Assembly: GCF_023373525.1 (NCBI RefSeq)
Contig: NZ_CP097218.1
Location: 1,240,001 to 1,304,000 of the forward strand
Length of the DNA: 64,000 nucleotides
Source: Brachybacterium kimchii
GTDB lineage: Bacteria > Actinomycetota > Actinomycetes > Actinomycetales > Dermabacteraceae
Reading direction: 5' to 3'
Below, piece by piece: positions 17,702-27,849 of this stretch; position 1 is the stretch's first letter; each line of letters opens with the position of its first letter. A model generated the notes under the pieces. It saw nothing but the letters and a program-made list of their open reading frames with translations, was not told where the DNA came from and did not search any database. Both the position numbers and the translations under genes were made by a program.

Positions 17702-19107
17702 CGGTTCTCCTCCTCGGTGAGGGGCGTTGCGGGATCGGCCGCGGCGGTGGCCGTCGGTGCGGCGGCGCGGTCGGTGGGCAGGGTGCTGCGGGCGAGGTCG
17801 CGCAGGGCGGCCAGGTCGCCGCGAGGAGCGGCGGCGCCGTCGGACCCGTCGGACCCTTCGGACCCGTCGGACCCGTCGGACGGATCGTCCAGGAGTCCGA
17901 ACCAGCGGGAGGCGGCGTCCACGTCCTTGTCGCCTCGTCCCGAGAGGCTCACCAGGAGGGTGGAGCCCTCGCCGAGCTCGCGGCCCAGCGCGAGCGCCCC
18001 GGCGAGGGCGTGCGCGGACTCGAGCGCGGGCATGATGCCCTCGGTCATGGAGAGCAGGGCGAAGGCGTCCATGGCCGCGTCGTCGTCGATCGCGCGGTAC
18101 TCGGCGCGGCCGATCTCGGCGAGCCAGGCGTGCTCGGGGCCGACGCTCGGGTAGTCCAGGCCCGCGCTCACCGAATGGGAGGGGATGGTCTGGCCGTCGT
18201 CGTCCTGCATGACGAAGCTCCGGGCGCCGTGGAGGACGCCCGGGCTGCCGCCGCCGATGGTCGCGCTGTGGCGGCCGGTGGTGACGCCGTCCCCGCCGGC
18301 CTCGCAGCCGATCAGCCGGACGTCGGCGTCGTCGAGGAAGGCGTGGAAGATGCCCATCGCGTTGGAGCCGCCGCCCACGCAGGCGACGACGGCGTCGGGC
18401 AGGGCGCCCGTGCGCTCGAGGACCTGCTCGCGGGCCTCCTCGCCGATCACCCGGTGGAAGTCGCGGACCATCACGGGGAACGGGTGGGGGCCGGCCACGG
18501 TGCCCAGCAGGTAGTGGGTGGTCTCGACGTTCGTGACCCAGTCGCGGAAGGCCTCGTTGATCGCGTCCTTGAGGGTGCGCGAGCCGTGGGTCACGGGGAC
18601 GACCTCGGCGCCCAGCAGGCGCATGCGGGCCACGTTCAGCGCCTGGCGCTCGGTGTCCTCCTCGCCCATGTAGATCGTGCAGTCCAGGCCGAACAGGGCC
18701 GCCGCCGTGGCGGTCGCGACGCCGTGCTGGCCTGCGCCGGTCTCGGCGATCACACGGGTCTTGCCCATGCGCTGGGTGAGCAGGGCCTGGCCCAGCACGT
18801 TGTTGATCTTGTGGCTGCCGGTGTGGTTGAGGTCCTCGCGCTTGAGCAGCACGCGGGCGCCGCCGGCGAGGGCGGAGAACCGCGGCGCCTCGCTGAGCAG
18901 GGACGGGCGGCCCGTGTACTCGCGGGAGAGGCGCTGGAGCTCGGCGATGAAGTCGGGGTCGACGATCGCCTTCTCGTAGGCCTCGCGGATCTCGTCGAGC
19001 GCGGGCACGAGCGCCTCGGGCAGGAAGCGCCCGCCGAAGTCGCCGAAGTAGGGGCCGGCCTCGCTGCGCAGCGGGGTGTCCGGGCGCGGGAACAGGCTCT
19101 GGCTCAT
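17698..19107 (-). CDS. trpB: Tryptophan synthase beta subunit, with repeat-rich C-terminal tail
   Basis: Encodes 469 residues against about 400 for the family. It condenses indole with serine to give tryptophan using PLP. The PLP lysine is Lys100 in HTGSHKINN. Other signatures are GRPSLL, TGAGQHG, the phosphate-binding GGGSNAMG, and SGRGDKD near the end of the normal fold. Beyond that lies an extra tail of about 60 residues, opening with an acidic Asp/Gly/Ser repeat ([15 protein letters not shown]) and then an Ala-rich basic segment. The repeat is encoded by a 9-bp tandem repeat at 17838-17882. Start and stop overlap trpC and trpA by 4 bases. Confidence 0.96.
   Translation of the reverse strand: MSQSLFPRPDTPLRSEAGPYFGDFGGRFLPEALVPALDEIREAYEKAIVDPDFIAELQRLSREYTGRPSLLSEAPRFSALAGGARVLLKREDLNHTGSHKINNVLGQALLTQRMGKTRVIAETGAGQHGVATATAAALFGLDCTIYMGEEDTERQALNVARMRLLGAEVVPVTHGSRTLKDAINEAFRDWVTNVETTHYLLGTVAGPHPFPVMVRDFHRVIGEEAREQVLERTGALPDAVVACVGGGSNAMGIFHAFLDDADVRLIGCEAGGDGVTTGRHSATIGGGSPGVLHGARSFVMQDDDGQTIPSHSVSAGLDYPSVGPEHAWLAEIGRAEYRAIDDDAAMDAFALLSMTEGIMPALESAHALAGALALGRELGEGSTLLVSLSGRGDKDVDAASRWFGLLDDPSDGSDGSEGSDGSDGAAAPRGDLAALRDLARSTLPTDRAAAPTATAAADPATPLTEEENR
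17838..17882. repeat. 9-bp tandem repeat inside trpB
   Basis: Five near-identical 9-base units (consensus CGTCGGACC on the plus strand), encoding Gly-Ser-Asp steps in the trpB tail. Changes in copy number would keep the reading frame. Confidence 0.85.
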
Positions 19108-19973
19108 GCGTCGCCTCCGGGGGTCGTGGTGCTGGTGCCGGCCGCGTTCGGGCTCGAGCCGACGGCGCGGCCGTGGCGGCGGACGGATCGGAACTCCTCG
19201 ACGCTGCGGCGGGGGTCGGGCCCCGTCACGAGGGCCTCGCCCACGAGCACGGCGTCGGCCCCGGCGCGGGCGTAGGACTCGACGTCGGCGACCGAGGCGA
19301 CCGCGGACTCCCCGATCGCGAGGATCCCCGAGGGGATGTCGCCGAGCAGCGCGGTCGCCCGGTCCAGGTGCACGTCGAGGGTGGTGAGGTCGCGCGCGTT
19401 CACGCCCACGATGGCGGGGTCCAGGGCGAGGGCGCGCTCGAGCTCCGCGGCGGTGTGGGTCTCCACGAGCGCCTGCATGCCGAGCTCGCGGGTGAGGTCG
19501 TGCAGGTCCTTCAGGAGGGCGTCGTCGAGGGCCGCGACGATGAGCAGCACGAGGTCCGCCCCGTGGGCGCGGGCCTCGAGCACCTGGTAGTCCTCGACGG
19601 TGAAGTCCTTGCGCAGCACGGGGACGTCGACGGATTCGCGGACCGCGTCGAGGTCGGCGAGGCTGCCGCCGAAGCGGCGCTGCTCGGTGAGGACGCTGAT
19701 CGCGCTCGCGCCGGCGCCCGCGTAGATGCGGGCGAGCGCGGCGGGATCGGCGATCTCGGCGAGGTCGCCCTTCGAGGGGCTGCGTCGCTTGACCTCGGCG
19801 ATCAGGCCCAGCGTGCTGCCGTCGCCCTCCAGGCTCGCGCGGGCGTCGCGGGCGGGGGCGGTCTGCGCGGCGAGGCGCTCGAGGGCGGGGCGCGGGAGCT
19901 GCGCGCGGCGCGTCTCGAGGTCCTCGCGGACCCCCTCGATGATGCTGTCGAGGACGGTGCCTGTCGCTGTCAC
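19104..19973 (-). CDS. trpC: Indole-3-glycerol phosphate synthase
   Basis: Encodes 289 residues from a GTG start. It closes the indole ring: carboxyphenylaminodeoxyribulose phosphate to indole-glycerol phosphate. The TIM barrel has [12 protein letters not shown] (catalytic Lys, phosphate site), [18 protein letters not shown] (general acid Lys), [15 protein letters not shown] and IGESAV. The last 30 residues are a Ser/Thr/Gly-rich tail past the core fold. The gene is monofunctional, with no TrpF fused. It is coupled by 4 bases to trpB. Upstream, 112 bases separate it from the DUF2752 gene, the largest gap in this part of the operon. Confidence 0.97.
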   Translation of the reverse strand: MTATGTVLDSIIEGVREDLETRRAQLPRPALERLAAQTAPARDARASLEGDGSTLGLIAEVKRRSPSKGDLAEIADPAALARIYAGAGASAISVLTEQRRFGGSLADLDAVRESVDVPVLRKDFTVEDYQVLEARAHGADLVLLIVAALDDALLKDLHDLTRELGMQALVETHTAAELERALALDPAIVGVNARDLTTLDVHLDRATALLGDIPSGILAIGESAVASVADVESYARAGADAVLVGEALVTGPDPRRSVEEFRSVRRHGRAVGSSPNAAGTSTTTPGGDA

Positions 19974-20085
19974 GGACCCTCCTGGTCCCGGCTCGTGGAG
20001 CCTGGTCTGCGCGGACGATGCGGATGCGGCGCCGACGGGCCGCGTGCCCGTTCGGCGCCGGTGCTGCGTGCCGGCCTCGCGGGGC

Positions 20086-20514
20086 TCAGGCCCCGGGGAC
20101 CAGCGAGGGCGCGGAGAGGAACTCCAGGCCCGGGAGGTTGCGGGCGATCGTGAAGACGGCCACCAGGGCGCCCAGCCCGAGGAGCATGCCCTTGGGCGGA
20201 TCGATGATGCGACCGCGCCCGCGGACGCGGTCGACGATCCAGCGCACGTAGAGGGCGAGCACGACGGGCATGGCCAGCACGATCAGCGCGTTGCTGTGCA
20301 GGGCCAGCAGCGGATCGCCCGCGAGCAGCGCGTGCACGGCGCGGGTGGCGCCGCAGCCCGGGCAGTCCAGGCCGGTGAGCGCGTGCAGGGGGCACAGCGG
20401 CACGTCCTGGGTGAAGGGGTCGAAGACCGCCTGCACCCCGATCGCCGCTGCGGCCGCGGCCGCCGCCAGGGCGAGCGGCAGCACCGCTCCCCGGGCGCCG
20501 GCCCGCCGGGTCAC
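20086..20514 (-). CDS. DUF2752 membrane protein
   Basis: Encodes 142 residues from a GTG that overlaps the upstream stop (GTGA). It has the DUF2752 signature CPLHALTGLDCPGCGATRA, with Cys residues next to a transmembrane region, and LLAGDPLLALHSNAL. Three hydrophobic segments are visible: about residues 9-27, 65-85 and 105-125. The family is widespread in Actinobacteria and Bacteroidetes and its function is unknown. The conserved Cys cluster at the membrane surface could bind metal (inference). Its position between the Trp-associated membrane gene and trpC is common in Actinobacteria. Confidence 0.85.
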   Translation of the reverse strand: MTRRAGARGAVLPLALAAAAAAAAIGVQAVFDPFTQDVPLCPLHALTGLDCPGCGATRAVHALLAGDPLLALHSNALIVLAMPVVLALYVRWIVDRVRGRGRIIDPPKGMLLGLGALVAVFTIARNLPGLEFLSAPSLVPGA

Positions 20515-20750
20515 TGCGCCGAGGCCCGGGTGCGCTTCTGGCCGAAGCCCGCGAGGCGCAGGACGAAGCTCACGATCATCGTGATCACCACGACGGCCGC
20601 GCCGCCGATGATGATCGGCATGTCGCCGAGCACGATGCCGAGCGCCGCGACGATCGCCCCGAGGACGCAGCCGACGGTGTTCACCCAAGCGGCGACGGTG
20701 CTGCCCTCGTTGTGCGGGGGCGGCGGCGGGACGGCGTACGTGCGGGGCAT
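20511..20750 (-). CDS. HGxxPAAW-family small membrane protein
   Basis: Encodes 79 residues with a Pro-rich N-terminus (VPPPPPHNEGSTVAAWV) followed by two hydrophobic helices (about residues 22-42 and 45-66) and a short basic tail. HNEGSTVAAWV is a divergent form of the HGxxPAAWT motif that names this actinobacterial family, which sits in trp operons. Function unknown. It overlaps the DUF2752 gene by 4 bases and lies 33 bases after the Trp-associated membrane protein gene. Confidence 0.75.
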   Translation of the reverse strand: MPRTYAVPPPPPHNEGSTVAAWVNTVGCVLGAIVAALGIVLGDMPIIIGGAAVVVITMIVSFVLRLAGFGQKRTRASAQ

Positions 20751-20783
20751 GGGTGACCTCTCGTGTGCAGGGGGCGGATGGCC

Positions 20784-21509
20784 CTATTCTGCCACGCGCC
20801 CGGAGTCGCCCGGCGGCTCGGTCCGTGTGTCGTCGGACGGGTGCTCGGCCGTATCGTCGGCCGGTTCGTCGGACGGGTCGTGGACCCCACCGCCGGCAGC
20901 ATCGGCGGAGGGCTCCTCGACCGCCGCATCGGACGGATCCTCGCCGCGGCTCAGCGCGTCCCAGGCCGCCGCCGGGTCGTCGGAGGGGTCGAGCTCGGCG
21001 GGCGCGACCTCGCGGGAGGCGTCGCGCTGGTAGCGGGAGCGGCGCCGGGGCCAGCGCCCCCCGACGGCCAGCACGAGCACGCCGACGACCACGAGCAGCG
21101 CGGCGGGAATGAGGGCCACGAGCGGCCAGATGCTCGCCTCGGCGTCGACCGAGCCGCCGACCACGCCCGTGGCCTCGGCGACCGCGGAGGTCGAGGCGCT
21201 CACGGCATCGGCGCGCACGCTGATCGAGGAGACAGCGGCGCCGATGCCCACGAGGATCAGCACGGGCCCGGTGATGAAGCGCACCCAGCGCGAGGCGAGG
21301 GTCGTCGCGACCGCGGCGGCGCCGCCCACGAGGGCGAGGGCGAGCACCGCGGGGGCGGCGTCCTGCCCGGTGACGTCGACGCTCTGCTTCGCGCCCGTGA
21401 AGCCGGCGGCCAGGGCGGTCGTCCAGGTCGCGCGGGTCATCCCCGCGAGCGCGAGGGACATGACGAGGGCGGCGAGCACGAGGCTGCGCCGGGTCAGCAG
21501 CGCCCTCAT
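20784..21509 (-). CDS. Trp biosynthesis-associated membrane protein (TIGR02234/PF09534)
   Basis: Encodes 241 residues with four hydrophobic segments: about residues 8-28, 52-75, 82-100 and 135-158. The loop ending GRWPRRRSRYQ and the gene's place directly after trpE are typical of the actinobacterial Trp_oprn_chp family, whose role is unknown. The last 80 residues are an acidic, Pro/Asp/Glu-rich cytoplasmic tail. The ATG overlaps the trpE stop by 4 bases, so translation is coupled to anthranilate synthase. Confidence 0.85.
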   Translation of the reverse strand: MRALLTRRSLVLAALVMSLALAGMTRATWTTALAAGFTGAKQSVDVTGQDAAPAVLALALVGGAAAVATTLASRWVRFITGPVLILVGIGAAVSSISVRADAVSASTSAVAEATGVVGGSVDAEASIWPLVALIPAALLVVVGVLVLAVGGRWPRRRSRYQRDASREVAPAELDPSDDPAAAWDALSRGEDPSDAAVEEPSADAAGGGVHDPSDEPADDTAEHPSDDTRTEPPGDSGRVAE

Positions 21510-23173
21510 GCGTCGCGCACCGTCTGCGCGGAGGCGACCGCGCGGAGGGCGGCGGCGGCCTTGGTCTGGGACTCGCGGTGCTCGGTCACGGGATCGGAGT
21601 CGGCGACGATCCCGCCCCCGGACTGCACGTGCGCGGTGCCGTCCTTGATGACGGCGGTGCGGATCGCGATGGCCATGTCCATGTCCCCGGCGAAGTCGAT
21701 GTACCCCACGGTGCCTCCGTAGACCCCGCGGCGCACCGGCTCGAGCCGGTCGATGATCTGCATCGCTCGCGGCTTCGGCGCCCCGGAGAGCGTGCCGGCG
21801 GGGAACGTCGCGCGCAGGGCGTCGCATGCGCTCGCGTCGGCGCGCAGGGTGCCGGTGACGTCGCTCGAGATGTGCTGGATGTGGCTGAAGCGCTCGATGT
21901 GCATGAGGTCGCGCACGGTGACGCTGCCGGGCTCGCAGACCTTCTGCAGGTCGTTGCGCGCGAGGTCGACGAGCATCAGGTGCTCGCTGCGCTCCTTGGG
22001 GTCGGCCAGCAGCTCCTCCGCGAGGCGCGAGTCCTCCTCGGGGGTCGCCCCGCGCGGCCGCGAGCCGGCGATCGGGTGCGTGCCGGCGGTGCGTCCGCGC
22101 ACGGTGACGAGCGCCTCGGGGCTCGCGCCCACCACGTCGATCGGCGCGCCGTCGCCGTCCACGGTCCGCAGCAGGTACATGTACGGGCTGGGGTTCATGC
22201 GCCGCAGCACCCGGTAGACGTCCAGCGGATCCGCGGCGGTGGGCAGAGAGAAGCGCTGCGAGGGCACGACCTGGAAGATCTCGCCGTCGACGATGTCGCG
22301 GACGGCTTCGCGCACGGACTCCTGGTACTCCAGCTCGGCCGTGCGGGGCTTGGGCTCGACCTCCCGGACCGTGTCGTAGACGGCGGGGCGGGCGGGCAGC
22401 GGACGGTGCAGCGCGCCGCGCAGGGCGTCCAACCGCGCGAGGGCGTCGTCGTAGGCCTCGTCGACGCGCTCGTCGGTGCCGTCGAGGTTCAGGGCGTTGG
22501 CGACCAGCAGCACGGTGCCGTCGTGCGCATCGTGCACGGCGACGTCCTGGGCGAGCATCATCGAGAGGTCGGGGACGCCGATCTCGTCGGGCGGTGCGTC
22601 GGGCAGCTTCTCCCAGTGGCGCACGGCGTCGTAGGCGACGACGCCGACCAGTCCGCCGGTGAAGGGCGGCAGCTGCGGGAGGCGCGCGGAGCGGAACGCG
22701 TCGGCGACGGAGGCGAGGGCCTGCATCGGGTCGCCGTCCTCGGGGACGCCCGCGGGCACGTCGCCGATCCAGTGGGCCTGGCCGTCCTTCTCGGTGAGGA
22801 CGGCGCGGGCGCGGGCGCCGATGATCGACCAGCGGGAGGCCTCGCCCTCCCCCGCGCTCTCGAGCAGGAAGGTGCCGCGGGGGTCCTCCTGGTCGACGAT
22901 GCGGCGGTAGAGCGTGAGCGGGGTGTCCTCGTCGGCGAGCACGCGGAGGGTCACGGGGACGATCCGCTGCTGGGCGGCCAGCGCCCGGAAGGTCTCGCGA
23001 TCGGGCTGGATCACCCCGAGGGCATCGCCCTCGATCCCGCCGACGAGCTCCGGGTAGGACGCTCCTGCGCCGGTGCCCTCGGAGGCCGCTGCGGACCCCT
23101 CGGGGACCGCTGCCGGCCCCCCGGGGGCAGATGGACGAGTGCGATCCGGGAGCGGCTGATCGGTCGTGGTCAT
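21506..23173 (-). CDS. trpE: Anthranilate synthase component I
   Basis: Encodes 555 residues. It makes anthranilate from chorismate with ammonia supplied by TrpG, which is not in this window. The N-terminal domain has [17 protein letters not shown], the allosteric Trp-binding LLES motif. The chorismate domain has [48 protein letters not shown] and [14 protein letters not shown]. The N-terminal 40 residues are a low-complexity extension. Its ATG overlaps the hisI stop by 4 bases. I see no tryptophan leader peptide or attenuator upstream; control would have to act on the whole coaBC-metK-hisI-trp unit or on internal promoters. Confidence 0.96.
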   Translation of the reverse strand: MTTTDQPLPDRTRPSAPGGPAAVPEGSAAASEGTGAGASYPELVGGIEGDALGVIQPDRETFRALAAQQRIVPVTLRVLADEDTPLTLYRRIVDQEDPRGTFLLESAGEGEASRWSIIGARARAVLTEKDGQAHWIGDVPAGVPEDGDPMQALASVADAFRSARLPQLPPFTGGLVGVVAYDAVRHWEKLPDAPPDEIGVPDLSMMLAQDVAVHDAHDGTVLLVANALNLDGTDERVDEAYDDALARLDALRGALHRPLPARPAVYDTVREVEPKPRTAELEYQESVREAVRDIVDGEIFQVVPSQRFSLPTAADPLDVYRVLRRMNPSPYMYLLRTVDGDGAPIDVVGASPEALVTVRGRTAGTHPIAGSRPRGATPEEDSRLAEELLADPKERSEHLMLVDLARNDLQKVCEPGSVTVRDLMHIERFSHIQHISSDVTGTLRADASACDALRATFPAGTLSGAPKPRAMQIIDRLEPVRRGVYGGTVGYIDFAGDMDMAIAIRTAVIKDGTAHVQSGGGIVADSDPVTEHRESQTKAAAALRAVASAQTVRDA

Positions 23174-23640
23174 CCCTCGGTGTCCTCCTCGGGGCGGTGC
23201 GCGGTGGCGGTCGCGGTGGCGGTCGCGGCGGTGGCCGTGGTGGGCCCGGCGGCGTCTGCGGCCGGTGTGCGCTCGGCCTCCGCGAGCACGCGGACGCCGA
23301 GCTCGCCGCCGACGAAGCAGGTGTCGGTGCCGCGGTGGCAGGCCGGTCCGATCTGATCGACCTGGACGAGCAGCGTGTCGCCGTCGCAGTCGAGGGCGGC
23401 CGAGCGCACGTACTGCACGTTCCCGCTGGTGTCGCCCTTGCGCCAGTACTCCTGGCGCGAGCGGGACCAGAACGTCACGCGGCCCTCGGTCAGGGTGCGG
23501 CGCAGGGCCTCGTCGTCCATCCAGCCGACCATGAGGACGCGGCCGTCCTCGTGGTCCTGGATGACGGCGGGCACGAGGCCCGCGGCGTCGTGGGCGAGGC
23601 GCTGCGCGATCGCCGGGTCGAGTGCCGGGGCGTCGTTCAC
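23170..23640 (-). CDS. hisI: Phosphoribosyl-AMP cyclohydrolase
   Basis: Encodes 156 residues from a GTG overlapping the metK stop (GTGA). It opens the purine ring of PR-AMP in histidine synthesis. Signatures are [34 protein letters not shown] and the metal-site region [19 protein letters not shown], with Cys101 and Cys108 as zinc ligands. It is monofunctional, with no HisE part. After about residue 120 there is a low-complexity Ala-Thr tail (ATATATATA) encoded by a 12-bp repeat at 23201-23236. Other his genes are absent from the window; actinobacteria often place hisI next to trpE. Confidence 0.96.
   Translation of the reverse strand: MNDAPALDPAIAQRLAHDAAGLVPAVIQDHEDGRVLMVGWMDDEALRRTLTEGRVTFWSRSRQEYWRKGDTSGNVQYVRSAALDCDGDTLLVQVDQIGPACHRGTDTCFVGGELGVRVLAEAERTPAADAAGPTTATAATATATATAHRPEEDTEG
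23201..23236. repeat. 12-bp tandem repeat inside hisI
   Basis: Two exact units of GCGGTGGCGGTC and a third degenerate one encode the Ala-Thr tail of HisI. Frame-neutral if copy number changes. Confidence 0.7.
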
Positions 23641-24845
23641 AGCGCCCTCGCGAGCTCGTCGGCACGGTCCGTGCGCTCCCAGGTGAACTCGGGCAGCTCG
23701 CGGCCGAAGTGGCCGTGGGCCGAGGTCAGCGTGAAGATGGGGCGCAGCAGGTCCAGGGCGTCGATGATCGCGGCCGGACGCAGATCGAAGACCTTCTCGA
23801 TGGCGCGGGCGATCTGGTGGTCGGGCACGGTGCCGGTGCCGAAGGTCTCGACGTACAGGCCCACGGGCGCGGCCACGCCGATCGCATAGGCGACCTGGAC
23901 CTCGCAGCGCTTCGCGAGCCCCGCGGCGACGACGTTCTTGGCGACCCAGCGCATGGCGTAGGCGCCCGAGCGGTCGACCTTGCTGGGGTCCTTGCCGCTG
24001 AACGCGCCGCCGCCGTGGCGGGCCATCCCGCCGTAGGTGTCGACGATGATCTTGCGGCCCGTGAGGCCGGCGTCGCCCTTGGGGCCGCCGACGACGAAGC
24101 GACCGGAGGGGTTGATGTGGAAGCGCACCTCGGAGGTGTCCAGGCCGATGCCCTCGAGCTCCTCCAGGACGGGGGCGATGACGACCTGACGGATCCCGGG
24201 GTCGAGCTGCGCGGCGATGTCGACGTCCTCGTCGTGCTGGGTGGAGACCACGACCGCCTCGACGCTGCGGGCGACGTCGTGCTCGTCGTAGCCGATGGTG
24301 ACCTGGGTCTTCCCGTCGGGTCGCAGGTAGGGCAGGACTCCGCTGCGGCGCGCCTCGGAGAGGTTCGAGGAGAGGCGGTGGGCGGCGTGGATCGGCAGCG
24401 GCATGAGGGTCGGCGTGTCCGAGCACGCGTAGCCGAACATGAGCCCCTGGTCGCCCGCGCCGAGGTCGCCGAAGCGCTCGGCGGAGCCGCCGTCGCGCCG
24501 CTCCCAGGAGGTGTCGACGCCCGCGGCGATGTCGGGGCTCTGCGAGCCGATGGAGACCTCGATGCCGCAGCTGTCGGCGTCGAAGCCCTTCGCGGAGGAG
24601 TCGTAGCCGATCTCGCGGATGACGTCGCGGACGATCCGCTGCACGTCGGTGTACCCCGACGTGCGCACCTCCCCGGCGACGTGGACGAGCCCCGTGGTCA
24701 CCATGGTCTCGACGGCGACGCGCGCGCCGGTGTCCTGGCCGAGCATGTCGTCGAGGATGGCGTCGGAGATCTGATCGCAGATCTTGTCGGGGTGCCCCTC
24801 GGTGACCGACTCGGAGGTGAAGCTGCGCAGGTCGTGCGATGTCAT
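23637..24845 (-). CDS. metK: S-adenosylmethionine synthetase
   Basis: Encodes 402 residues. It makes S-adenosylmethionine from ATP and methionine in the cytoplasm. Signatures are [16 protein letters not shown] (ATP and Mg site), the gating-loop region, [10 protein letters not shown], and the P-loop-like [16 protein letters not shown] with catalytic Lys and Arg. The C-terminus ends with [15 protein letters not shown]. The ATG overlaps the coaBC stop by 4 bases, and its own stop overlaps hisI. A metK-coaBC pair is frequent in Actinobacteria. Confidence 0.98.
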   Translation of the reverse strand: MTSHDLRSFTSESVTEGHPDKICDQISDAILDDMLGQDTGARVAVETMVTTGLVHVAGEVRTSGYTDVQRIVRDVIREIGYDSSAKGFDADSCGIEVSIGSQSPDIAAGVDTSWERRDGGSAERFGDLGAGDQGLMFGYACSDTPTLMPLPIHAAHRLSSNLSEARRSGVLPYLRPDGKTQVTIGYDEHDVARSVEAVVVSTQHDEDVDIAAQLDPGIRQVVIAPVLEELEGIGLDTSEVRFHINPSGRFVVGGPKGDAGLTGRKIIVDTYGGMARHGGGAFSGKDPSKVDRSGAYAMRWVAKNVVAAGLAKRCEVQVAYAIGVAAPVGLYVETFGTGTVPDHQIARAIEKVFDLRPAAIIDALDLLRPIFTLTSAHGHFGRELPEFTWERTDRADELARAL

Positions 24846-26146
24846 GGGGTCCAGCGTACGTTGCCCAGCCTGCTCGCGACCTGCGTGAGCACAGCGTGGG
24901 CGACGGCCGTCTTGGACCCCTCGGCGCGGTCCACGTCCGCGCCCTCGGCGTCCAGGATCTCGATCGCCGTGTCCTCCGCGCCGAAGACCCCGCGGCTGAC
25001 GTCGTTGAACACCAGCAGATCGGCCTGCTTGCGGCGCGCCTTCTCGCGCGCGAGCTCGAGGGAGGTGCGCCCCTCTCCCCCGGTCTCCGCGGCGAACCCG
25101 ACGATGACATGCGGGTTCACGCGGGTTCCCGCGGGAGCTCCGGCCTCGCCGCGACGCTGCCGGCGGTCCGTCACGCTCGCGGCGAGCACGTCCTCGGTGC
25201 GGCGCAGCGCGAGGACGGGGACGTCGTCCTCACCGGTCTTCTTGATCTTCTCCTCGGCCCTCTCGGCGGGGGTGAAATCGGCCACCGCGGCGGCCATCAC
25301 GAGCGCGTCGGCGTCCTCGCGCTCGGCGGCGACGGCCTCCGCGAGCTCGGCGGCGCTCAAGACCTCCACGCGGCGGGCGCCGGGCGGCGTCTCGAGGTCG
25401 ACGTTCGCAGCGATCAGGGTGACCTCCGCGCCGCGCGCGAGGGCCGCGTGCGCGAGGGCGAAGCCCTGCTTGCCGGAGGAGTGGTTGGCGAGGAAGCGGA
25501 CGGGGTCGATCTCCTCGCGGGTGCCGCCGGCGCTGATCAGCACGCGCGCTCCCCCGAGATCCTGCACGACGGCGCCGTGCTCGTCGCGCGGGGCGGTGAG
25601 CTGCGCGCGGGCGGCGTCGAGGATCGCTTCCGGCTCGGGAAGGCGGCCGGGTCCGCTGTCGGGGCCGGTGAGCCGGCCGACGGCGGGCTCGAGGACCCGC
25701 ACGCCGCGCTCGCGCAGCACCGCCACGTTCTCGCGGGTCGCCGGGTTCTCCCACATCTCGGTGTGCATGGCGGGCGCGAGGAGGGCCCGCGGGCCGGCCA
25801 TGAGCAGGGTCGCGCTCAGCAGGTCGTCGGCCCGTCCGCCGCGGACCCGGGCCAGCAGGTCGGCCGTCGCGGGGACGACGAGGACGAGGTCGGCCTCTTG
25901 CCCGAGCCGCACGTGGGCGACCTCGTCGACGTCCTCGAAGACGCTCGTGGTGACCGGGTGGTGGCTGAGGGCCTCCCAGGTCGCGGCGCCCACGAACTCG
26001 AGGGAGGAGGCGGTGGGGACCACGCGGACGTCGGCCCCGGACGCGACAAGGCCGCGCACCACGTGCGCGGCCTTGTAGGCGGCGATGCCGCCGCTCACGC
26101 CCAGCAGGACGCGGGCTCCGCGGATCCCATCGGCGATCTGGGTCAT
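24842..26146 (-). CDS. coaBC: Bifunctional phosphopantothenoylcysteine synthetase/decarboxylase
   Basis: Encodes 434 residues. The N-terminal CoaC flavoprotein domain (about residues 8-190) has [15 protein letters not shown] and the substrate clamp variant [13 protein letters not shown]. The C-terminal CoaB synthetase domain (about 205-430) has [27 protein letters not shown] and [12 protein letters not shown]. Together they turn 4'-phosphopantothenate plus cysteine into 4'-phosphopantetheine for coenzyme A. The domain order matches the usual fusion. The gene is 56 bases downstream of rpoZ and opens the coupled chain that ends at lgt. Confidence 0.97.
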   Translation of the reverse strand: MTQIADGIRGARVLLGVSGGIAAYKAAHVVRGLVASGADVRVVPTASSLEFVGAATWEALSHHPVTTSVFEDVDEVAHVRLGQEADLVLVVPATADLLARVRGGRADDLLSATLLMAGPRALLAPAMHTEMWENPATRENVAVLRERGVRVLEPAVGRLTGPDSGPGRLPEPEAILDAARAQLTAPRDEHGAVVQDLGGARVLISAGGTREEIDPVRFLANHSSGKQGFALAHAALARGAEVTLIAANVDLETPPGARRVEVLSAAELAEAVAAEREDADALVMAAAVADFTPAERAEEKIKKTGEDDVPVLALRRTEDVLAASVTDRRQRRGEAGAPAGTRVNPHVIVGFAAETGGEGRTSLELAREKARRKQADLLVFNDVSRGVFGAEDTAIEILDAEGADVDRAEGSKTAVAHAVLTQVASRLGNVRWTP

Positions 26147-26177
26147 CTCAGCAGGATCCTCGCGATGCTCGGCGGAT

Positions 26178-26197
26178 CTCGAGGGGACTCCCCCGAG
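26178..26197 (-). terminator. Weak hairpin between rpoZ and coaBC
   Basis: CTCGaGGGG pairs with CCCCCGAG around ACT, with one bulge, 5 bases after the rpoZ stop. It could be an attenuating terminator, because coaBC follows only 31 bases on. Confidence 0.4.
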
Positions 26198-26202
26198 TGT
26201 GC

Positions 26203-26568
26203 TCAGAAGGAGAAGTCGGTGGACGGCGGCTCGGGCGCGTCCTCGCCGAGCTGCAGAGGAGCCAGCGAGGACTCCGACTCGGCCTGCTTCTTGGCCTCGA
26301 GCTCGGCCTCGTCGATCTCACGGGCGACCAGCAGGCCCTCGTCGATCTCGCGCAGGGCGATGGAGAGCGGCTTCTCCTGGTTCTCGACGTCCACGAGGGG
26401 GCCGACGTACTCGAGCAGGCCCTCGGAGAGCTGCGAGTAGTAGGCGTTGATCTGGCGGGCGCGCTGCGAGGAGTAGAGCACGAGCGCGTACTTCGAGTCG
26501 ACGTCCTCGAGGAGGCGGTCGATCGGCGGGTTCGTGATGCCCTCGGGCTGGGCGACGGTTCCGAACAC
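26203..26568 (-). CDS. rpoZ: DNA-directed RNA polymerase omega subunit
   Basis: Encodes 121 residues from a GTG with AAGGGA six bases upstream. It has the omega signature: [28 protein letters not shown], in which the Arg/Gln-Ile-Asn helix clamps the beta-prime C-terminus. The C-terminal half is an acidic extension of about 50 residues, typical of actinobacteria. Omega aids assembly of RNA polymerase. gmk upstream and coaBC-metK downstream is the standard actinobacterial arrangement. A 209-base spacer to gmk holds a candidate promoter. Confidence 0.95.
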   Translation of the reverse strand: MFGTVAQPEGITNPPIDRLLEDVDSKYALVLYSSQRARQINAYYSQLSEGLLEYVGPLVDVENQEKPLSIALREIDEGLLVAREIDEAELEAKKQAESESSLAPLQLGEDAPEPPSTDFSF

Positions 26569-26654
26569 GGAAGGTCCCTTCGATTGACGATGTGCACGGC
26601 GCTGCCGGTCCGGCAGTGAGCTGAGCTCGCGGAGCGCGCCGCATGCGACCACCC

Positions 26655-26660
26655 AGGATA
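26655..26660 (-). promoter_or_regulatory. Candidate -10 for rpoZ
   Basis: TATCCT on the minus strand predicts an 80-base leader. The leader contains a small hairpin (CTGCCG/CGGCAG, 26602-26616). No good -35. Confidence 0.35.
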
Positions 26661-26777
26661 CGCCCCGATCCGCGCGCTGGCGAGCGGGGGGCGGGCGGGT
26701 TGCGTCACGCCCCGTCCGGAGGAGTCGCTCCCCGGCCTGCGCGGAGCGCGTGCAGCGGGGTGCTCCCGGCCGAATGC

Positions 26778-27380
26778 TCAGACGTGCTGCGGGGCGACGC
26801 CGATGAGAGCGGCCAGACGATCTGTGGCGTCGGCGACCGTGTCGTTGACGATGGTGACGTCGAACTCGCTCTCGGCGGCGAGCTCGACGCGCGCGGTGGC
26901 CAGGCGCCTCTCGCGCTCCTCGGCGTCCTCGGTGCCGCGGCCCACGAGCCGCTCGACGAGCGTCTCCCAGTCCGGCGGGGCGAGGAACACGAAGAGCGCC
27001 TCGGGCATGGTCTCGCGGACCTGCCGCGCTCCGGCGAGGTCGATCTCCAGGAGCACGGGGCGGCCGTCGGCGACGCGCTGCTCCACCGCGCCGCGGGGCG
27101 TTCCGTAGCGGTTGCGCCCGTGGACGATCGCCCACTCGAGCATCTGCCCGGTCTCGACCAGGCGGGTGAACTCCTCGTCGCTGACGAAGGAGTAGTGCAC
27201 GCCGTCGACCTCACCGGGCCGCGGAGCGCGCGTGGTCGCCGAGACGGACAGCCACACGTCGGGATAGCGCTCGCGCATCGCCGCCGAGACCGTGCCCTTG
27301 CCGACGGCCGTCGGGCCGGCGAGCACCGTGACAGGGACGCGGCCGGAGCGCGGGGCTCCGGCCGCGACGCTCTCCGTCAC
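26778..27380 (-). CDS. gmk: Guanylate kinase
   Basis: Encodes 200 residues from a GTG overlapping the mihF stop. It phosphorylates GMP to GDP. Walker A is GPTAVGKGT. The GMP-binding region has [22 protein letters not shown] and GNRYGTP-like [10 protein letters not shown], and the lid region is [19 protein letters not shown]. Length is normal. Its start is tied to mihF by 4 bases, so the nucleoid protein and kinase are made from one message. Confidence 0.96.
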   Translation of the reverse strand: MTESVAAGAPRSGRVPVTVLAGPTAVGKGTVSAAMRERYPDVWLSVSATTRAPRPGEVDGVHYSFVSDEEFTRLVETGQMLEWAIVHGRNRYGTPRGAVEQRVADGRPVLLEIDLAGARQVRETMPEALFVFLAPPDWETLVERLVGRGTEDAEERERRLATARVELAAESEFDVTIVNDTVADATDRLAALIGVAPQHV

Positions 27381-27703
27381 TCGGAGAAATGGGCGATGAG
27401 CTTCTCCGCCTGGTGGGAGCCGAGGCCCCGCACCTTGCGCGAGGGCGAGATGCCGATCTCCTCCATGATCTGCTGCGCCTTGACCTTGCCGACGCCCGGG
27501 AGGGCCTCGAGGAGAGCGGCGACGCGGAGACGACCGATCACCTCGTTGTCCTCGGCCTCCTTGAGTACCTTGGCGATCTCCTCGCCGCGGCGGCCGGTGG
27601 ACTCCTTCAGGCGGGACTTGATGGCTGCGCGCTCACGTCGGGCCTCGGCGGCCTTCTTGAGGGCTTCGGCGCGCTGTTCCGGGGAGAGAGGAGGGAGAGC
27701 CAC
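27377..27703 (-). CDS. mihF: Actinobacterial integration host factor (mIHF)
   Basis: Encodes 108 residues from a GTG. The charged N-terminal helix ([25 protein letters not shown], in parts) is followed by the helix-two-turn-helix DNA-binding core. This carries [19 protein letters not shown], whose GVGK hairpin contacts the DNA backbone. mIHF is a nucleoid-associated protein of Actinobacteria, essential in mycobacteria and unrelated to enterobacterial IHF. It sits between pyrF and gmk, its conserved position. The 293-base spacer upstream, between its start and the pyrF stop, suggests its own promoter. Confidence 0.95.
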   Translation of the reverse strand: MALPPLSPEQRAEALKKAAEARRERAAIKSRLKESTGRRGEEIAKVLKEAEDNEVIGRLRVAALLEALPGVGKVKAQQIMEEIGISPSRKVRGLGSHQAEKLIAHFSE

Positions 27704-27849
27704 TGTCGTACCTCAGTTCTTGGTTCGGTGACGGGTGTCCTGATGCCAGGGTCCCGGGGACCGGGTCCCACCGCGCCCTCCGACCATCCGGGTCCTGATC
27801 ACCAGGGATCCTCGCGGACCTGCACGTCTCGGGCGGGTGCGGTGGCACG

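Noticed and set aside
21506-23200. Tryptophan leader peptide or attenuator before trpE
   Set aside because: trpE overlaps hisI by 4 bases. There is no room for a leader, and no Trp-rich short peptide is visible.
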